Positions 1-7,150 of a DNA stretch of 39,136 nucleotides are shown in pieces. Source of the DNA: Oscillospiraceae bacterium (GTDB lineage: Bacteria; Bacillota; Clostridia; Oscillospirales; Oscillospiraceae); NCBI GenBank assembly GCA_017516925.1, contig JAFXAQ010000035.1:1-39136 (forward strand), read 5' to 3'. Both the position numbers and the translations under genes were made by a program. The notes under the pieces were generated by a model. That model was not told where the DNA came from and searched no databases. It worked only from the letters and a program-made list of their open reading frames with translations. Position 1 is the first letter of the stretch; every line of letters starts with the position of its first letter.

Positions 1-33
1 CTTGCTATCGCAAGGTGTTTTGACTTACTGCAC

Positions 34-141
34 AAACCGGACCCTAACGTACCATCTGTACGCCGACGGGTCCGGTTTGCTTGTCTTTGGCGCTTCTTTG
101 ACCTCTGTCAGTCTGTCAAAAAATACTTTTTTGACAGACTG
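34..141. repeat. two consecutive intergenic hairpins
   Basis: Two perfect inverted repeats lie before the first gene. The first pairs 34-44 (AAACCGGACCC) with 68-78 and has a nested CGTAC/GTACG pair at 48-52 and 58-62. The second pairs 109-123 (CAGTCTGTCAAAAAA) with 127-141 around a TAC loop. With the hairpin at 144-173 they make a run of three. No convincing gene is seen in 1-238. They may be the end of a repeat element or transcription unit lying mostly outside the window. Confidence 0.6.
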
Positions 142-143
142 TA

Positions 144-173
144 AAATCCGCCCGGAGCGCTCCGGGCGGATTT
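144..173. terminator. palindromic terminator
   Basis: A perfect palindrome with 15-base arms: AAATCCGCCCGGAGC is followed at once by its reverse complement. It is bounded by A- and T-rich bases, so it could stop transcription from the left. Almost the same stem recurs at 38587-38614. Confidence 0.6.
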
Positions 174-176
174 CTC

Positions 177-205
177 TTGTAAAACACCTGCCTGTATGGT
201 ATAAT
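177..205 (+). promoter_or_regulatory. sigma-A-type promoter of the Fic gene
   Basis: TTGTAA at 177-182 and a consensus TATAAT at 200-205 are separated by 17 bases. It lies 34 bases before the Fic start codon and overlaps the end of no gene. Confidence 0.65.
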
Positions 206-238
206 TATCATATAAAACAAAAGAAGTGAGGTGAGGAT

Positions 239-841
239 ATGCTTGAAAATAAATTGGGAATCACAAATTCCCTTGAATTGGCGAAGGCGGAAGAGCGAAT
301 CAGCAAGAAAAAAGCGGTAGAGCTGTTCGAAAAAGGGATTTTGGATAAACTGGAAGCAGGACGTTTTGCGGCGCTTCAAGCTATCCATAAGCACCTTTTT
401 GAGGAAATCTATGAGTTTGCCGGAGAAATTCGGGATGTGAATATTGCAAAGGGAACCTTCCGCTTTGCGCCGGTTATGTATCTGGAAGCAGCGCTGGCTA
501 ACATCGACAAAATGCCCCAATCCACATTTGATGAAATCATTGAGAAATATGTGGAAATGAATATTGCCCATCCATTCCGGGAAGGCAACGGCAGGGCAAC
601 ACGCATTTGGCTTGACTGTATATTAAAAAAGGAAATAGGCAGAGTGGTTGACTGGAGCCGGGTGGATAAAGAGGACTATTTGCTGGCAATGGAACGTAGC
701 CCCATACGGGATATCGAAATCAAGCACATCCTAAAAAACGCATTGACAGATAAGGTTTTTGACCGGGAAATGTTTATGAAGGGCATTGACCACAGCTATT
801 ATTACGAAGACTACACCACCTTCAAAACAGAAGATTTATAG
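239..841 (+). CDS. fic: Fic family protein adenylyltransferase
   Basis: The 200-aa protein carries the complete Fic motif HPFREGNGRATR at residues 111-122, with the catalytic histidine and the phosphate-binding GNGR. Fic enzymes usually transfer AMP from ATP to a hydroxyl of a target protein; the target here cannot be read from sequence. Near the C-terminus, SYYYED at 186-191 matches the self-inhibitory helix motif of class III Fic proteins ([S/T]xxxE[G/N]) except that D stands in the G/N place. No antitoxin gene is seen upstream in the window. The start is supported by a GAGGTGAGG ribosome site. A sample stretch is near 43% GC, below the neighbouring genes, which suggests horizontal acquisition. 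Its own promoter and terminator make it a single-gene unit. Confidence 0.92.
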   Translation: MLENKLGITNSLELAKAEERISKKKAVELFEKGILDKLEAGRFAALQAIHKHLFEEIYEFAGEIRDVNIAKGTFRFAPVMYLEAALANIDKMPQSTFDEIIEKYVEMNIAHPFREGNGRATRIWLDCILKKEIGRVVDWSRVDKEDYLLAMERSPIRDIEIKHILKNALTDKVFDREMFMKGIDHSYYYEDYTTFKTEDL

Positions 842-842
842 A

Positions 843-870
843 AAAACCGCACCAATCGGTGCGGTTTTTT
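843..870. terminator. bidirectional terminator between fic and the DUF4015 gene
   Basis: The stem AAACCGCACC pairs with GGTGCGGTTT and is followed by a T run on the plus strand and an A run on the other side. It lies just after the fic stop and just after the stop of the minus-strand gene, so it can serve both. Confidence 0.85.
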
Positions 871-871
871 C

Positions 872-1894
872 TTAATGGGCCGCATCCAAAGGACGCAGAA
901 CGCTGTAGGCGTCAAAGCGGGTATCGTGTACCTCTGTCAGGAACACCAGATTGACGGCGGTATTAGCAAGTCCGGTTTCCTGCGCCAGGGCTGCAGCCTG
1001 ACCGGCATCTGCCGATTCGAGATACAGACGGCTTCTGCCCTCCGGCAGCGCAAAGCCTGCCTCCTGCACAAAGGACACTGCAAAATTGTCTGTGGCGCAG
1101 GTGGTCACCAGGGTTTTGGCAGCCTCTGCCAAGGCTTCCTCCTTGTCGCCGTCAAAGCGCATATACTGGGTATCCGGGAACCGGAAGGCCTCAAACACTA
1201 CCTCGTCAAAGCCCAAGCCCTTCAGCTCGTTGACGATTTGCACCAGATAGCTGATGGTGCCCTGACGGCTGGGGTTCAGCCAGTAAATACCCCCGTCGGA
1301 GAAAAGGTAAGCGCCCCGGCTGTCAAACACACCATCGGAAACATTGTGCAGTCCGTATTCTCTGTCCCGCAGGGCGGGAAGCCGGGCAATGAGGTAGCGC
1401 CCGCTGTCATTGAGCTTTTTAATCAGATCGTCCATTTCCAAAGGGTCAATTTTGCTGTCCCGGTTTTCCGTCACGGTGGAGGAATAATAAAAGCCGCCCT
1501 TGGAATTTTTGACGTCCAGCATAATGGGCACGTCCGTGTCCAGCTGGGAAATCTGGTCAAACACTGCGGGAATTCCACCTCGCAAAGCGTCGGTGTTGGC
1601 ATAATAGCCTGTCAGCTGGGAAAGCTCCTTGGAGGTGTTTATTGCATTTTCGCCTTCATTATAATAAATACTTACCGTCTCCTGATTTTCCGGTGGCTTG
1701 GCTTCCACGCCTTCGGCAATCTGGGCATTCAGGCTCATATCCAGCACAGCGCCCTGGTCCCTGACGTAGACCACATAGCGCCCCAGCCACACAAACCAGC
1801 ACACCGCCACCAGACCCAGCGCCAAAAGCACTGCCAGCAGCACAATGCCCAACCGCTTCAGCGCCTGTCTTGTTCTGTAGGGAATTTTCATCAT
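872..1894 (-). CDS. membrane-anchored putative glycoside hydrolase (GHL/DUF4015)
   Basis: A short basic N-terminus and one hydrophobic helix (about residues 15-37) anchor a long extracytoplasmic domain. That domain resembles the DUF4015/GHL putative glycoside hydrolase family, a TIM-barrel fold. The evidence is a strand like VPIMLDVKNSKGG, a YWLNPSRQG segment, and GFDEVVFEAFRFPD, which parallels the family's GFDEIQFDYxRFP. The aspartate usual in the last motif is glutamate here. The start codons at 1892-1894 and 1889-1891 overlap the prmA stop, with AGAGGA just upstream, so translation is coupled to prmA. No substrate can be inferred; a cell-wall polysaccharide is only a guess. Confidence 0.72.
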   Translation of the reverse strand: MMKIPYRTRQALKRLGIVLLAVLLALGLVAVCWFVWLGRYVVYVRDQGAVLDMSLNAQIAEGVEAKPPENQETVSIYYNEGENAINTSKELSQLTGYYANTDALRGGIPAVFDQISQLDTDVPIMLDVKNSKGGFYYSSTVTENRDSKIDPLEMDDLIKKLNDSGRYLIARLPALRDREYGLHNVSDGVFDSRGAYLFSDGGIYWLNPSRQGTISYLVQIVNELKGLGFDEVVFEAFRFPDTQYMRFDGDKEEALAEAAKTLVTTCATDNFAVSFVQEAGFALPEGRSRLYLESADAGQAAALAQETGLANTAVNLVFLTEVHDTRFDAYSVLRPLDAAH

Positions 1895-2847
1895 ACGTTC
1901 CTCTGGGCGCAAACACAGCGCCAATCCTCTTTTGCATAGGTTTCGGAGATTGTCAGCCCGGCGCCCTCCAGGGCTGCCACCACATCGGTCAGCCGGGTGT
2001 CCAGAATGCCGGAGCAAATTACCTTGCCGCCTGCTGCCAGAAATCCCGGCAGCACCGGCGCCAGACCCACAATCACGTCTGCCACAATATTCACGAACAC
2101 AAAATCATACTGCCGCGCCCGGAGCTTTTCCATCAGCGTCTTGTCCGACAGTACGTTGCCGGTGTAAGCCGTAAAAGCGGTCAGCCCATTATAGGCGGCA
2201 TTTTCCCGGGCGATGTCCTCTGCCTTGGGATCAATATCTACGCCGATAGCAGCTGCCGCCCCCAGACGCAGGGCGGTGATGGACAAAATGCCGCTGCCGC
2301 TGCCCAAATCCAGACAGTGACACCCGGAAAACAGATGCCTCTCCATCGCCGCCATCACCATCTGGGTGGACGGATGGGCACCGGTGCCAAAGGTCAGACC
2401 CGGGTCCAGAATCACCGGAACTTTGTCCTGCGGCACGTTGTCTGCCAGCCAGTAAGGCAGCACCAAAAGCCGTTCCCCCACCGGCTGCGGGGGATAATTT
2501 TCTTTCCAGCTCTCCTCCCAGTTAGTCTGGGGCAGGGCTTTTACGGTCAGCTGCAGCGTTCCCCACTGGGGTTTTTCCTGCCGCCACGCAGCCAATAAGC
2601 CCTCCAAACGGGACAAGCCTTCCTTGTCCGTATCCTCCAGATACAGCTTAATCTGGGAAAGTCCCTGAAGGCTTTTTTGCAAATCCTCGTCAATATAATC
2701 CCAATATGCCCGGTTTTCCTCCAAAAAGGTTTCGATTTCTCCCTGGTCCTCCAAGAGCAAATCGTCAAAGCCACCGGCAGTCAGTCCGGCAGCCACCTCT
2801 TCAATAAACCCAGGTTGGGTAAACACAGTCAATTCCAGATAATTCAT
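1891..2847 (-). CDS. prmA: ribosomal protein L11 methyltransferase PrmA
   Basis: PrmA trimethylates ribosomal protein L11 using S-adenosylmethionine. The N-terminal part (MNYLELTVFTQPGF) is the substrate-recognition domain and the second half is a class I methyltransferase fold. SAM motif I, LDLGSGSG, is near residue 180 and is followed by an acidic end of strand 2 (VDIDP). FVNIVADV near residue 235 is the PrmA version of the catalytic-loop motif. The length of 318 aa is normal. The start at 2845-2847 is chosen because AAGGAG lies seven bases upstream and the protein then begins like its family; an upstream in-frame start lacks a good ribosome site. Confidence 0.93.
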   Translation of the reverse strand: MNYLELTVFTQPGFIEEVAAGLTAGGFDDLLLEDQGEIETFLEENRAYWDYIDEDLQKSLQGLSQIKLYLEDTDKEGLSRLEGLLAAWRQEKPQWGTLQLTVKALPQTNWEESWKENYPPQPVGERLLVLPYWLADNVPQDKVPVILDPGLTFGTGAHPSTQMVMAAMERHLFSGCHCLDLGSGSGILSITALRLGAAAAIGVDIDPKAEDIARENAAYNGLTAFTAYTGNVLSDKTLMEKLRARQYDFVFVNIVADVIVGLAPVLPGFLAAGGKVICSGILDTRLTDVVAALEGAGLTISETYAKEDWRCVCAQRNV

Positions 2848-2872
2848 AATAAACTCCTTGGGTGTTTCCCCT

Positions 2873-2901
2873 ATTGTACTCCAAATCCGGAAAAAAGACA
2901 A
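2873..2901 (-). promoter_or_regulatory. prmA promoter
   Basis: On the minus strand, TTGTCT (2901-2896) and TACAAT (2878-2873) are 17 bases apart, 26 bases before the prmA start. It is back to back with the lgt promoter: the two -35 boxes are one base apart. Confidence 0.65.
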
Positions 2902-2902
2902 G

Positions 2903-2931
2903 TTGCTATTTTTTCAAAATGGTAGTATAAT
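2903..2931 (+). promoter_or_regulatory. lgt operon promoter
   Basis: TTGCTA at 2903-2908 and a perfect TATAAT at 2926-2931 are spaced by 17 bases. An AAGGAGG ribosome site at 2949-2955 precedes the lgt ATG at 2962. Confidence 0.8.
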
Positions 2932-2961
2932 ATTTCAATCAGGCAACGAAGGAGGCTGTTT

Positions 2962-3906
2962 ATGAACACATCTGCCTTTACGAAAATTTCCTTTCCGCTG
3001 TTTGGACTGGAAATCGATCCGCCTAAGGGGTTTTCTCTGGGCAACTTTGATATTCGCATTTACGGCATTATCATTGCTGTGGGTCTGCTGCTGGCGGTGC
3101 TTTACGGCTTGAAGCGCAGTAAGGACTTCGGCATTAAGCAGGACGATATTCTTGACGGTATTTTGGGCATTGTGCCTTTTTCCGTCATCTGCGCCCGGGC
3201 GTACTACTGCGCGTTTGCCTGGGAGGAATTTGCCGCAGACCCCATTAGTGTCCTGTACATCTGGCAGGGCGGCATTGCCATTTACGGCGCGGTTATCGGT
3301 GCGTTTCTCGGCGTGGTGGTGCTGTGCCTGATTAAGAAGATCAAGCTGCCTGCGCTGCTGGACCTGGTTTGTCTGGGCTTTTTCATCGGGCAGAGCATTG
3401 GCCGCTGGGGTAACTTCTTCAACCGGGAAGCCTTCGGCGCAGAAACCGAGAGCTTTATCCGGATGGGTCTTTACGACAGTGTTGCCGGTGTGTGGCGCTA
3501 CTACCACCCCACCTTCCTTTACGAATCCCTCTGGAATTTGGCGGGCTTTGTTGCCCTGCACTTCCTGTCGAAAAAGCGTCAGTATGACGGACAGATTGCC
3601 CTGGGCTATGTTGCCTGGTACGGTCTGGGCAGAACCCTTATTGAGGGGCTGCGTATGGACAGCCTTTATTGGGGCTCCTTCCGGGTCAGCCAGCTGCTGG
3701 CGGCAGTCAGCTGCTTTGCCGCAGCGGTTGTTTTGACGGTGCTTGCCTTCCGGAAGCACAATCCGGAAAAACTTTATGTAAACCAAGTGGCGCTGAAAGC
3801 AGCAGAAGAAGCGCTTGCCGATCAAGCGGTGGAAGAAATTTCTGCGGAAGAAGCCACGTTGGATGAAGCACCCCAGCAGGAAGCGCCTCAGGAGACGGAA
3901 GAATGA
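2962..3906 (+). CDS. lgt: prolipoprotein diacylglyceryl transferase
   Basis: Lgt moves a diacylglyceryl group from phosphatidylglycerol to the lipobox cysteine of prolipoproteins in the membrane, the first step of lipoprotein maturation. The protein has about seven membrane helices, the GGIAIYGAVIGAFLG segment near residue 111 and the family signature GRWGNFFNREAFG near residue 147. The last roughly 50 residues, after FRKHNPEKLY, are an Ala/Glu-rich acidic tail ending EAPQETEE, longer than a minimal Lgt. It is the first gene of a three-gene unit and overlaps the next gene, itself a lipoprotein, by ATGA. Confidence 0.95.
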   Translation: MNTSAFTKISFPLFGLEIDPPKGFSLGNFDIRIYGIIIAVGLLLAVLYGLKRSKDFGIKQDDILDGILGIVPFSVICARAYYCAFAWEEFAADPISVLYIWQGGIAIYGAVIGAFLGVVVLCLIKKIKLPALLDLVCLGFFIGQSIGRWGNFFNREAFGAETESFIRMGLYDSVAGVWRYYHPTFLYESLWNLAGFVALHFLSKKRQYDGQIALGYVAWYGLGRTLIEGLRMDSLYWGSFRVSQLLAAVSCFAAAVVLTVLAFRKHNPEKLYVNQVALKAAEEALADQAVEEISAEEATLDEAPQQEAPQETEE

Positions 3907-4697
3907 AAAAATTTGTCCTTTTGTGCTGCCTGTGCCTGTTGCTGTCCGGCTGTCAGGCAGCCCCGGAAATTACCACTGCCCCCACAACCCAGCCCACGAC
4001 CACCGCAGAAACTACCGTAGAAACTACAGCCGAAACCACCCAGACACCCACCGTTCCCCGGGAATTTGGTTATGAGGGAGATTATCTCACCTGTCTGACA
4101 GAAGAAACCCTTCTAGGCATCGACGTGTCCAGCTTTCAGAAGGAAATTGACTGGGAGCAGGTCAAAGCTGCCGGTATTGAATTTGTGATGATCCGGGTCG
4201 GCTTCCGGGGCTACGGAGAAAAGGGCGGCTTGGTGGAAGACAAATATGCCCAAGCCAACTATCAGGGCGCAAAAGCGGCAGGCTTGAAAATCGGCGGCTA
4301 CTTCTTTTCTCAGGCTACCACAGAAGCCGAGGCTGTTGAAGAAGCGGACTACGTAAAACAATTGACCCAAGGCTGGGAAATGGATATGCCCTTTGGCTTT
4401 GACTGGGAGTGCCATACCGAGGAATACCGGACAGCCAATGTGGATGCCCAAACGCTCACCGCCTGTACCAAGGCATTCTGCGAAGCTATGGGTGGAAACG
4501 TAATTTTGTACGCAAATCCTGCCCAATCCCCCAAGGAAATGCTTTGGGAGGAGGTTTCCCAATACGGTTTGTGGCTGGGTGATTACGCAGAGCGTCCGGA
4601 AAACCCGGAAACGCTGACTATGTGGCAATATACCAACCATGGGAAGGTTCCCGGTATTCAAGGTAACGTGGATATTAACCTCTATTTCCCCCAATGA
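3903..4697 (+). CDS. lipoprotein with GH25 lysozyme domain
   Basis: A lipoprotein signal peptide ends in the lipobox LSGC, with the cysteine at residue 17. It is followed by a Thr-rich linker (about 22-48) typical of a stalk on the cell surface. Residues 70-264 match glycoside hydrolase family 25, peptidoglycan muramidases of the lysozyme type. GIDVSSFQ at 72-79 and FDWE at 166-169 carry the conserved acidic residues expected in the active site. The start lies in the lgt stop (ATGA overlap), so it is translated together with the enzyme that should lipidate it. A role in cell-wall remodelling is the natural inference; no cell-wall-binding repeats are present. Confidence 0.9.
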   Translation: MKKFVLLCCLCLLLSGCQAAPEITTAPTTQPTTTAETTVETTAETTQTPTVPREFGYEGDYLTCLTEETLLGIDVSSFQKEIDWEQVKAAGIEFVMIRVGFRGYGEKGGLVEDKYAQANYQGAKAAGLKIGGYFFSQATTEAEAVEEADYVKQLTQGWEMDMPFGFDWECHTEEYRTANVDAQTLTACTKAFCEAMGGNVILYANPAQSPKEMLWEEVSQYGLWLGDYAERPENPETLTMWQYTNHGKVPGIQGNVDINLYFPQ

Positions 4698-4711
4698 AAG
4701 GAATTTAAGTT

Positions 4712-5020
4712 ATGAAAAAACTGATTTGCATTTTGCTGTGCGTCATCACTCTGGCTTGCTGCTGTTTTGCGGCGATGGCAACCGGCGTGACGGAAGAAGA
4801 CACAGATATCACCATTGAAATTTTCCAGCCGGGAGACGTCAACGGAGACCGCAGGCCGAACAAGGATGATGCAGCGCTTTTGCTGAAATATGTCGCCGGT
4901 TGGAATGTTTCCATTAAAAAAGACCCTGCCGATGTCACCGGCGACGGCAAGATTGACGGACTGGACGCTATGCTGCTGTTGCAGAAATTTTCCGGTGTTC
5001 CCGAAACCACGCTGAAATAA
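4712..5020 (+). CDS. small secreted protein with a type I dockerin domain
   Basis: The 102-aa protein is a signal peptide (about 1-24) plus a dockerin domain and nothing else. Two duplicated calcium-binding loops are visible, DVNGDRRPNKDD and DVTGDGKIDGLD. Each is followed by a Leu-rich helix (AALLLKYV, AMLLLQKF), the arrangement by which type I dockerins bind cohesins. No enzyme module is attached and no cohesin gene is in the window, so its partner is unknown. It follows the GH25 gene by 14 bases with AAAGGA as ribosome site and is presumably in the lgt operon. The short acidic stretch before the dockerin has no recognised fold. Confidence 0.85.
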   Translation: MKKLICILLCVITLACCCFAAMATGVTEEDTDITIEIFQPGDVNGDRRPNKDDAALLLKYVAGWNVSIKKDPADVTGDGKIDGLDAMLLLQKFSGVPETTLK

Positions 5021-5030
5021 CCACAACAAA

Positions 5031-5095
5031 CGGGCGGCCAATGGCCGCCCGGCTGCTGTAAAAAGAATTGGCGCAGTGCGTGATGCACTGCGCCA
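5031..5095. terminator. pair of terminator hairpins between convergent genes
   Basis: CGGGCGGCCA and its complement form a stem at 5031-5051. A second stem pairs TGGCGCAGTGC at 5069-5079 with 5085-5095, followed by TATTTTTT on the plus strand. An AAAAAG run to its left serves the minus-strand nucleotidyltransferase. Confidence 0.8.
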
Positions 5096-5102
5096 GTATT
5101 TT

Positions 5103-6032
5103 TTACTTCCAGAGGCCGTCGGGGTATTTGCCCTCTTTGGTCATATTTGCCAAAGCGGCGACCACCACGGGCTTATCCTGAGCATAGGTCACACCGTACC
5201 ACTTGTCAGCGGAGGTGAGCACCTTCACAGTTGCGGTGCCCTCCTGCAGCATAGCGTCCACGCTCCGGGGCAGCAGGTACTCTGCCTTGGCGGGATTGCC
5301 GGGAACGGCAGTTTCCAAAAATGCGGGGAAGCCTGCTTCGATTTTTTCCAGGAAGCCGGGGGTGAAGCCCCACATATTCATGGAAACGATGGTATCGAAG
5401 GTCAAATCCTCCCAGGTTGCGCCGTCATCCTCGGTAAAGTGGATGCCGTTTTCGTACTTTTCAATCCGCAGGCGCTCGGCAATGCCGGTGAGGTAACCCG
5501 CCTCATTGGCGACGCATACGCCCCGGGCAACGCTGCCGTGTTCGGTGACGGTATTGCCCAGCATATAGCCCACCATGCAGTAATCTGCTTTTTCCTTGTC
5601 CTGGGCAGTGCATAAGTAATCGTAAATCACCTTGAAAGCGCTCTTGCCGTAGTAGTCATCGGAGTTGATAACCGCAAAGGGAGCACCGTCAATTTCCTCC
5701 TTGGCGCACAGCACAGCATGGCTGGTACCCCAGGGCTTGACACGACCCTCCGGAACGGCAAAGCCTTCCGGAATTTTATCGATTTCCTGATAGGCATAGC
5801 GGATTTCCATGGGACACTTCTCCAGGCGCTTGCCTACCATCTCCATAAAGTCCTTGCGGATGGCTTCTTTAATAATAATGACTGCGGTACGGAAGCCTGC
5901 TTCGTAGGCATCAAACAAAGAGAAGTCCAGAATGGCCTCACCCTGAGTGCCCACCGGGTCAATCTGCTTCAAACCGCCGTAGCGGCTGCCCATACCGGCG
6001 GCCATAACCACCAAAATCGGTTTTTTAGACAT
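5103..6032 (-). CDS. sugar-phosphate nucleotidyltransferase family protein
   Basis: The N-terminus MSKKPILVVMAAGMGSRYGG (residues 1-20) has the G-x-G-S-R signature of the NTP_transferase family, and LKQIDPVG follows. The metal-binding region INSDDYYG lies near residue 123. Such enzymes join a nucleoside triphosphate and a sugar phosphate to make an activated sugar. The exact sugar is not evident, and the sequence is not a standard GalU or RmlA. The start is fixed by AGGAGG at 6041-6046. It follows gluQRS with a 33-base gap and also has its own promoter inside the gluQRS 3' end. Confidence 0.8.
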   Translation of the reverse strand: MSKKPILVVMAAGMGSRYGGLKQIDPVGTQGEAILDFSLFDAYEAGFRTAVIIIKEAIRKDFMEMVGKRLEKCPMEIRYAYQEIDKIPEGFAVPEGRVKPWGTSHAVLCAKEEIDGAPFAVINSDDYYGKSAFKVIYDYLCTAQDKEKADYCMVGYMLGNTVTEHGSVARGVCVANEAGYLTGIAERLRIEKYENGIHFTEDDGATWEDLTFDTIVSMNMWGFTPGFLEKIEAGFPAFLETAVPGNPAKAEYLLPRSVDAMLQEGTATVKVLTSADKWYGVTYAQDKPVVVAALANMTKEGKYPDGLWK

Positions 6033-6064
6033 TGCAATGTCCTCCTAATAGTTTATTCCTCTTT

Positions 6065-6092
6065 ATTATAACAGCTGTCCGGGAAAAAGCAA
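6065..6092 (-). promoter_or_regulatory. internal promoter for the nucleotidyltransferase gene
   Basis: On the minus strand, TTGCTT (6092-6087) and TATAAT (6070-6065) are 16 bases apart. The -10 box overlaps the gluQRS stop codon. Confidence 0.55.
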
Positions 6093-7001
6093 GGTTTCAT
6101 CCAAATAAATTGCGTTTCCACGGATTTTTGACCAGGAAAAACTGGGAATTAGCTCCTTCGGGCTGACACTCTCCGGGCGGTCAAGAAAACCGCAGGCATA
6201 GGCAAGCGCTCCAATGACCTGTTCCGGGGCAAAATTCTTTTGCAGCTGACCCAGGTCCAGGTCCCGGTCACGCTTGCTCAGCCGCCGTCCGTCCGGGGCC
6301 AGCAGCATGGGCACATGACCGTACCGGGGGTGGGGGAAGCCGAAAAGCTTTTGCAAATACATCTGCCGGGGGGCAGAGCCTAACAAATCCATACCCCGCA
6401 CCACCTCGGTAACACCGGCTTCTCCGTCATCCACGGTCACCGCCAGCTGATACACAAACACACCGTCTGCCCTGCGCACCACAAAATCGCCGCATTGTGT
6501 GCTGAGGTCTTGGGAAAAGGGTCCCTGCGCCAAATCCTCTAATTTGTAGGTTTCCTGAGGTACCCTGACACGCCACGCCGGCGCTCTGGAAAAAGCCTCC
6601 CGCTGGGCTGGGGTCAAATTCCGGCAGGTACCGGAATACACATAGGTTCCGTCGGACTGGTGGGGTGCGTTGACGTTATGCAGCTGACTGCGGGTGCAAT
6701 AGCAGGGGTAAAGCAGTCCCAAATCCCGCAGCTTTTCAAAATATCCTTCATAAACCCGGCTCCGCTGACTTTGGGGGGCTGTTTCCGTGTCCCAGTCCAG
6801 ACCCAACCAGAGCAAATCCTTGCGGAGGGTTTCGGCAAATTCCTCACTGGTGCGCTCCCGGTCTAAATCCTCCATCCGCAGCACCATGCTACCCCCTTGA
6901 CTGCGGACCGACAGCCAGGCAAGCAGCCCGGCAAACACATTGCCCAGGTGCATACGTCCCGAAGGGGTGGGGGCAAATCGACCAACCACGTTTTCCGCCA
7001 T
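6066..7001 (-). CDS. gluQRS: glutamyl-Q tRNA(Asp) synthetase-like protein
   Basis: This is a truncated glutamyl-tRNA synthetase paralogue of about 311 aa without the anticodon-binding domain. In characterised members it glutamylates queuosine in tRNA-Asp. The class I motifs are visible: RFAPTPSGRMHLGN at the N-terminus (HIGH motif) and RRLSKRD near residue 241 (KMSKS motif). CYC followed later by YSGTC gives the C-x-C...Y-x3-C zinc site characteristic of GluQ-RS rather than GltX. ATG at 6999-7001 is preferred. A GTG nine bases upstream is in frame but sits almost on top of the AAGGA ribosome site. Confidence 0.88.
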   Translation of the reverse strand: MAENVVGRFAPTPSGRMHLGNVFAGLLAWLSVRSQGGSMVLRMEDLDRERTSEEFAETLRKDLLWLGLDWDTETAPQSQRSRVYEGYFEKLRDLGLLYPCYCTRSQLHNVNAPHQSDGTYVYSGTCRNLTPAQREAFSRAPAWRVRVPQETYKLEDLAQGPFSQDLSTQCGDFVVRRADGVFVYQLAVTVDDGEAGVTEVVRGMDLLGSAPRQMYLQKLFGFPHPRYGHVPMLLAPDGRRLSKRDRDLDLGQLQKNFAPEQVIGALAYACGFLDRPESVSPKELIPSFSWSKIRGNAIYLDETLLFPGQLL

Positions 7002-7025
7002 TGTCTGCACCGTCCTTTCAGGGCT

Positions 7026-7054
7026 ATTCTACTAAAAAATTTTGCCGGTGTAAA
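7026..7054 (-). promoter_or_regulatory. gluQRS promoter
   Basis: On the minus strand, TTTACA (7054-7049) and TAGAAT (7031-7026) are 17 bases apart, 24 bases before the gluQRS start. Confidence 0.6.
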
Positions 7055-7084
7055 GCCTTACAGAAATTTATCGGGCATATGTGC

Positions 7085-7091
7085 TTCGACA
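7085..7091 (+). promoter_or_regulatory. candidate Spo0A box upstream of spoIIE
   Basis: TTCGACA at 7085-7091 is the exact reverse complement of the Spo0A recognition core TGTCGAA. It lies 60 bases before the spoIIE start. A weak -10-like CATAAA at 7116-7121 follows. In Bacillus, spoIIE is switched on by phosphorylated Spo0A through such boxes, so position and gene identity agree. The seven-base core alone would occur a few times by chance in a window this size. Confidence 0.6.
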
Positions 7092-7150
7092 AATTTATCA
7101 CCGCCGCCGTGCTACCATAAATACAACTTTATGAAAGGTTGTGTTTACAT

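Noticed and set aside
2-229. A 75-codon frame at the left edge
   Set aside because: It runs through three perfect hairpins, resembles no protein and overlaps the Fic promoter.
875-1939. A 354-codon plus-strand frame opposite the DUF4015 gene
   Set aside because: Antisense shadow: no start signal, while the opposite strand has clear domains and coupling to prmA.
7001-7010. GTG start for gluQRS three codons upstream
   Set aside because: The ribosome site would be only about one base away; ATG at 6999-7001 gives workable spacing.
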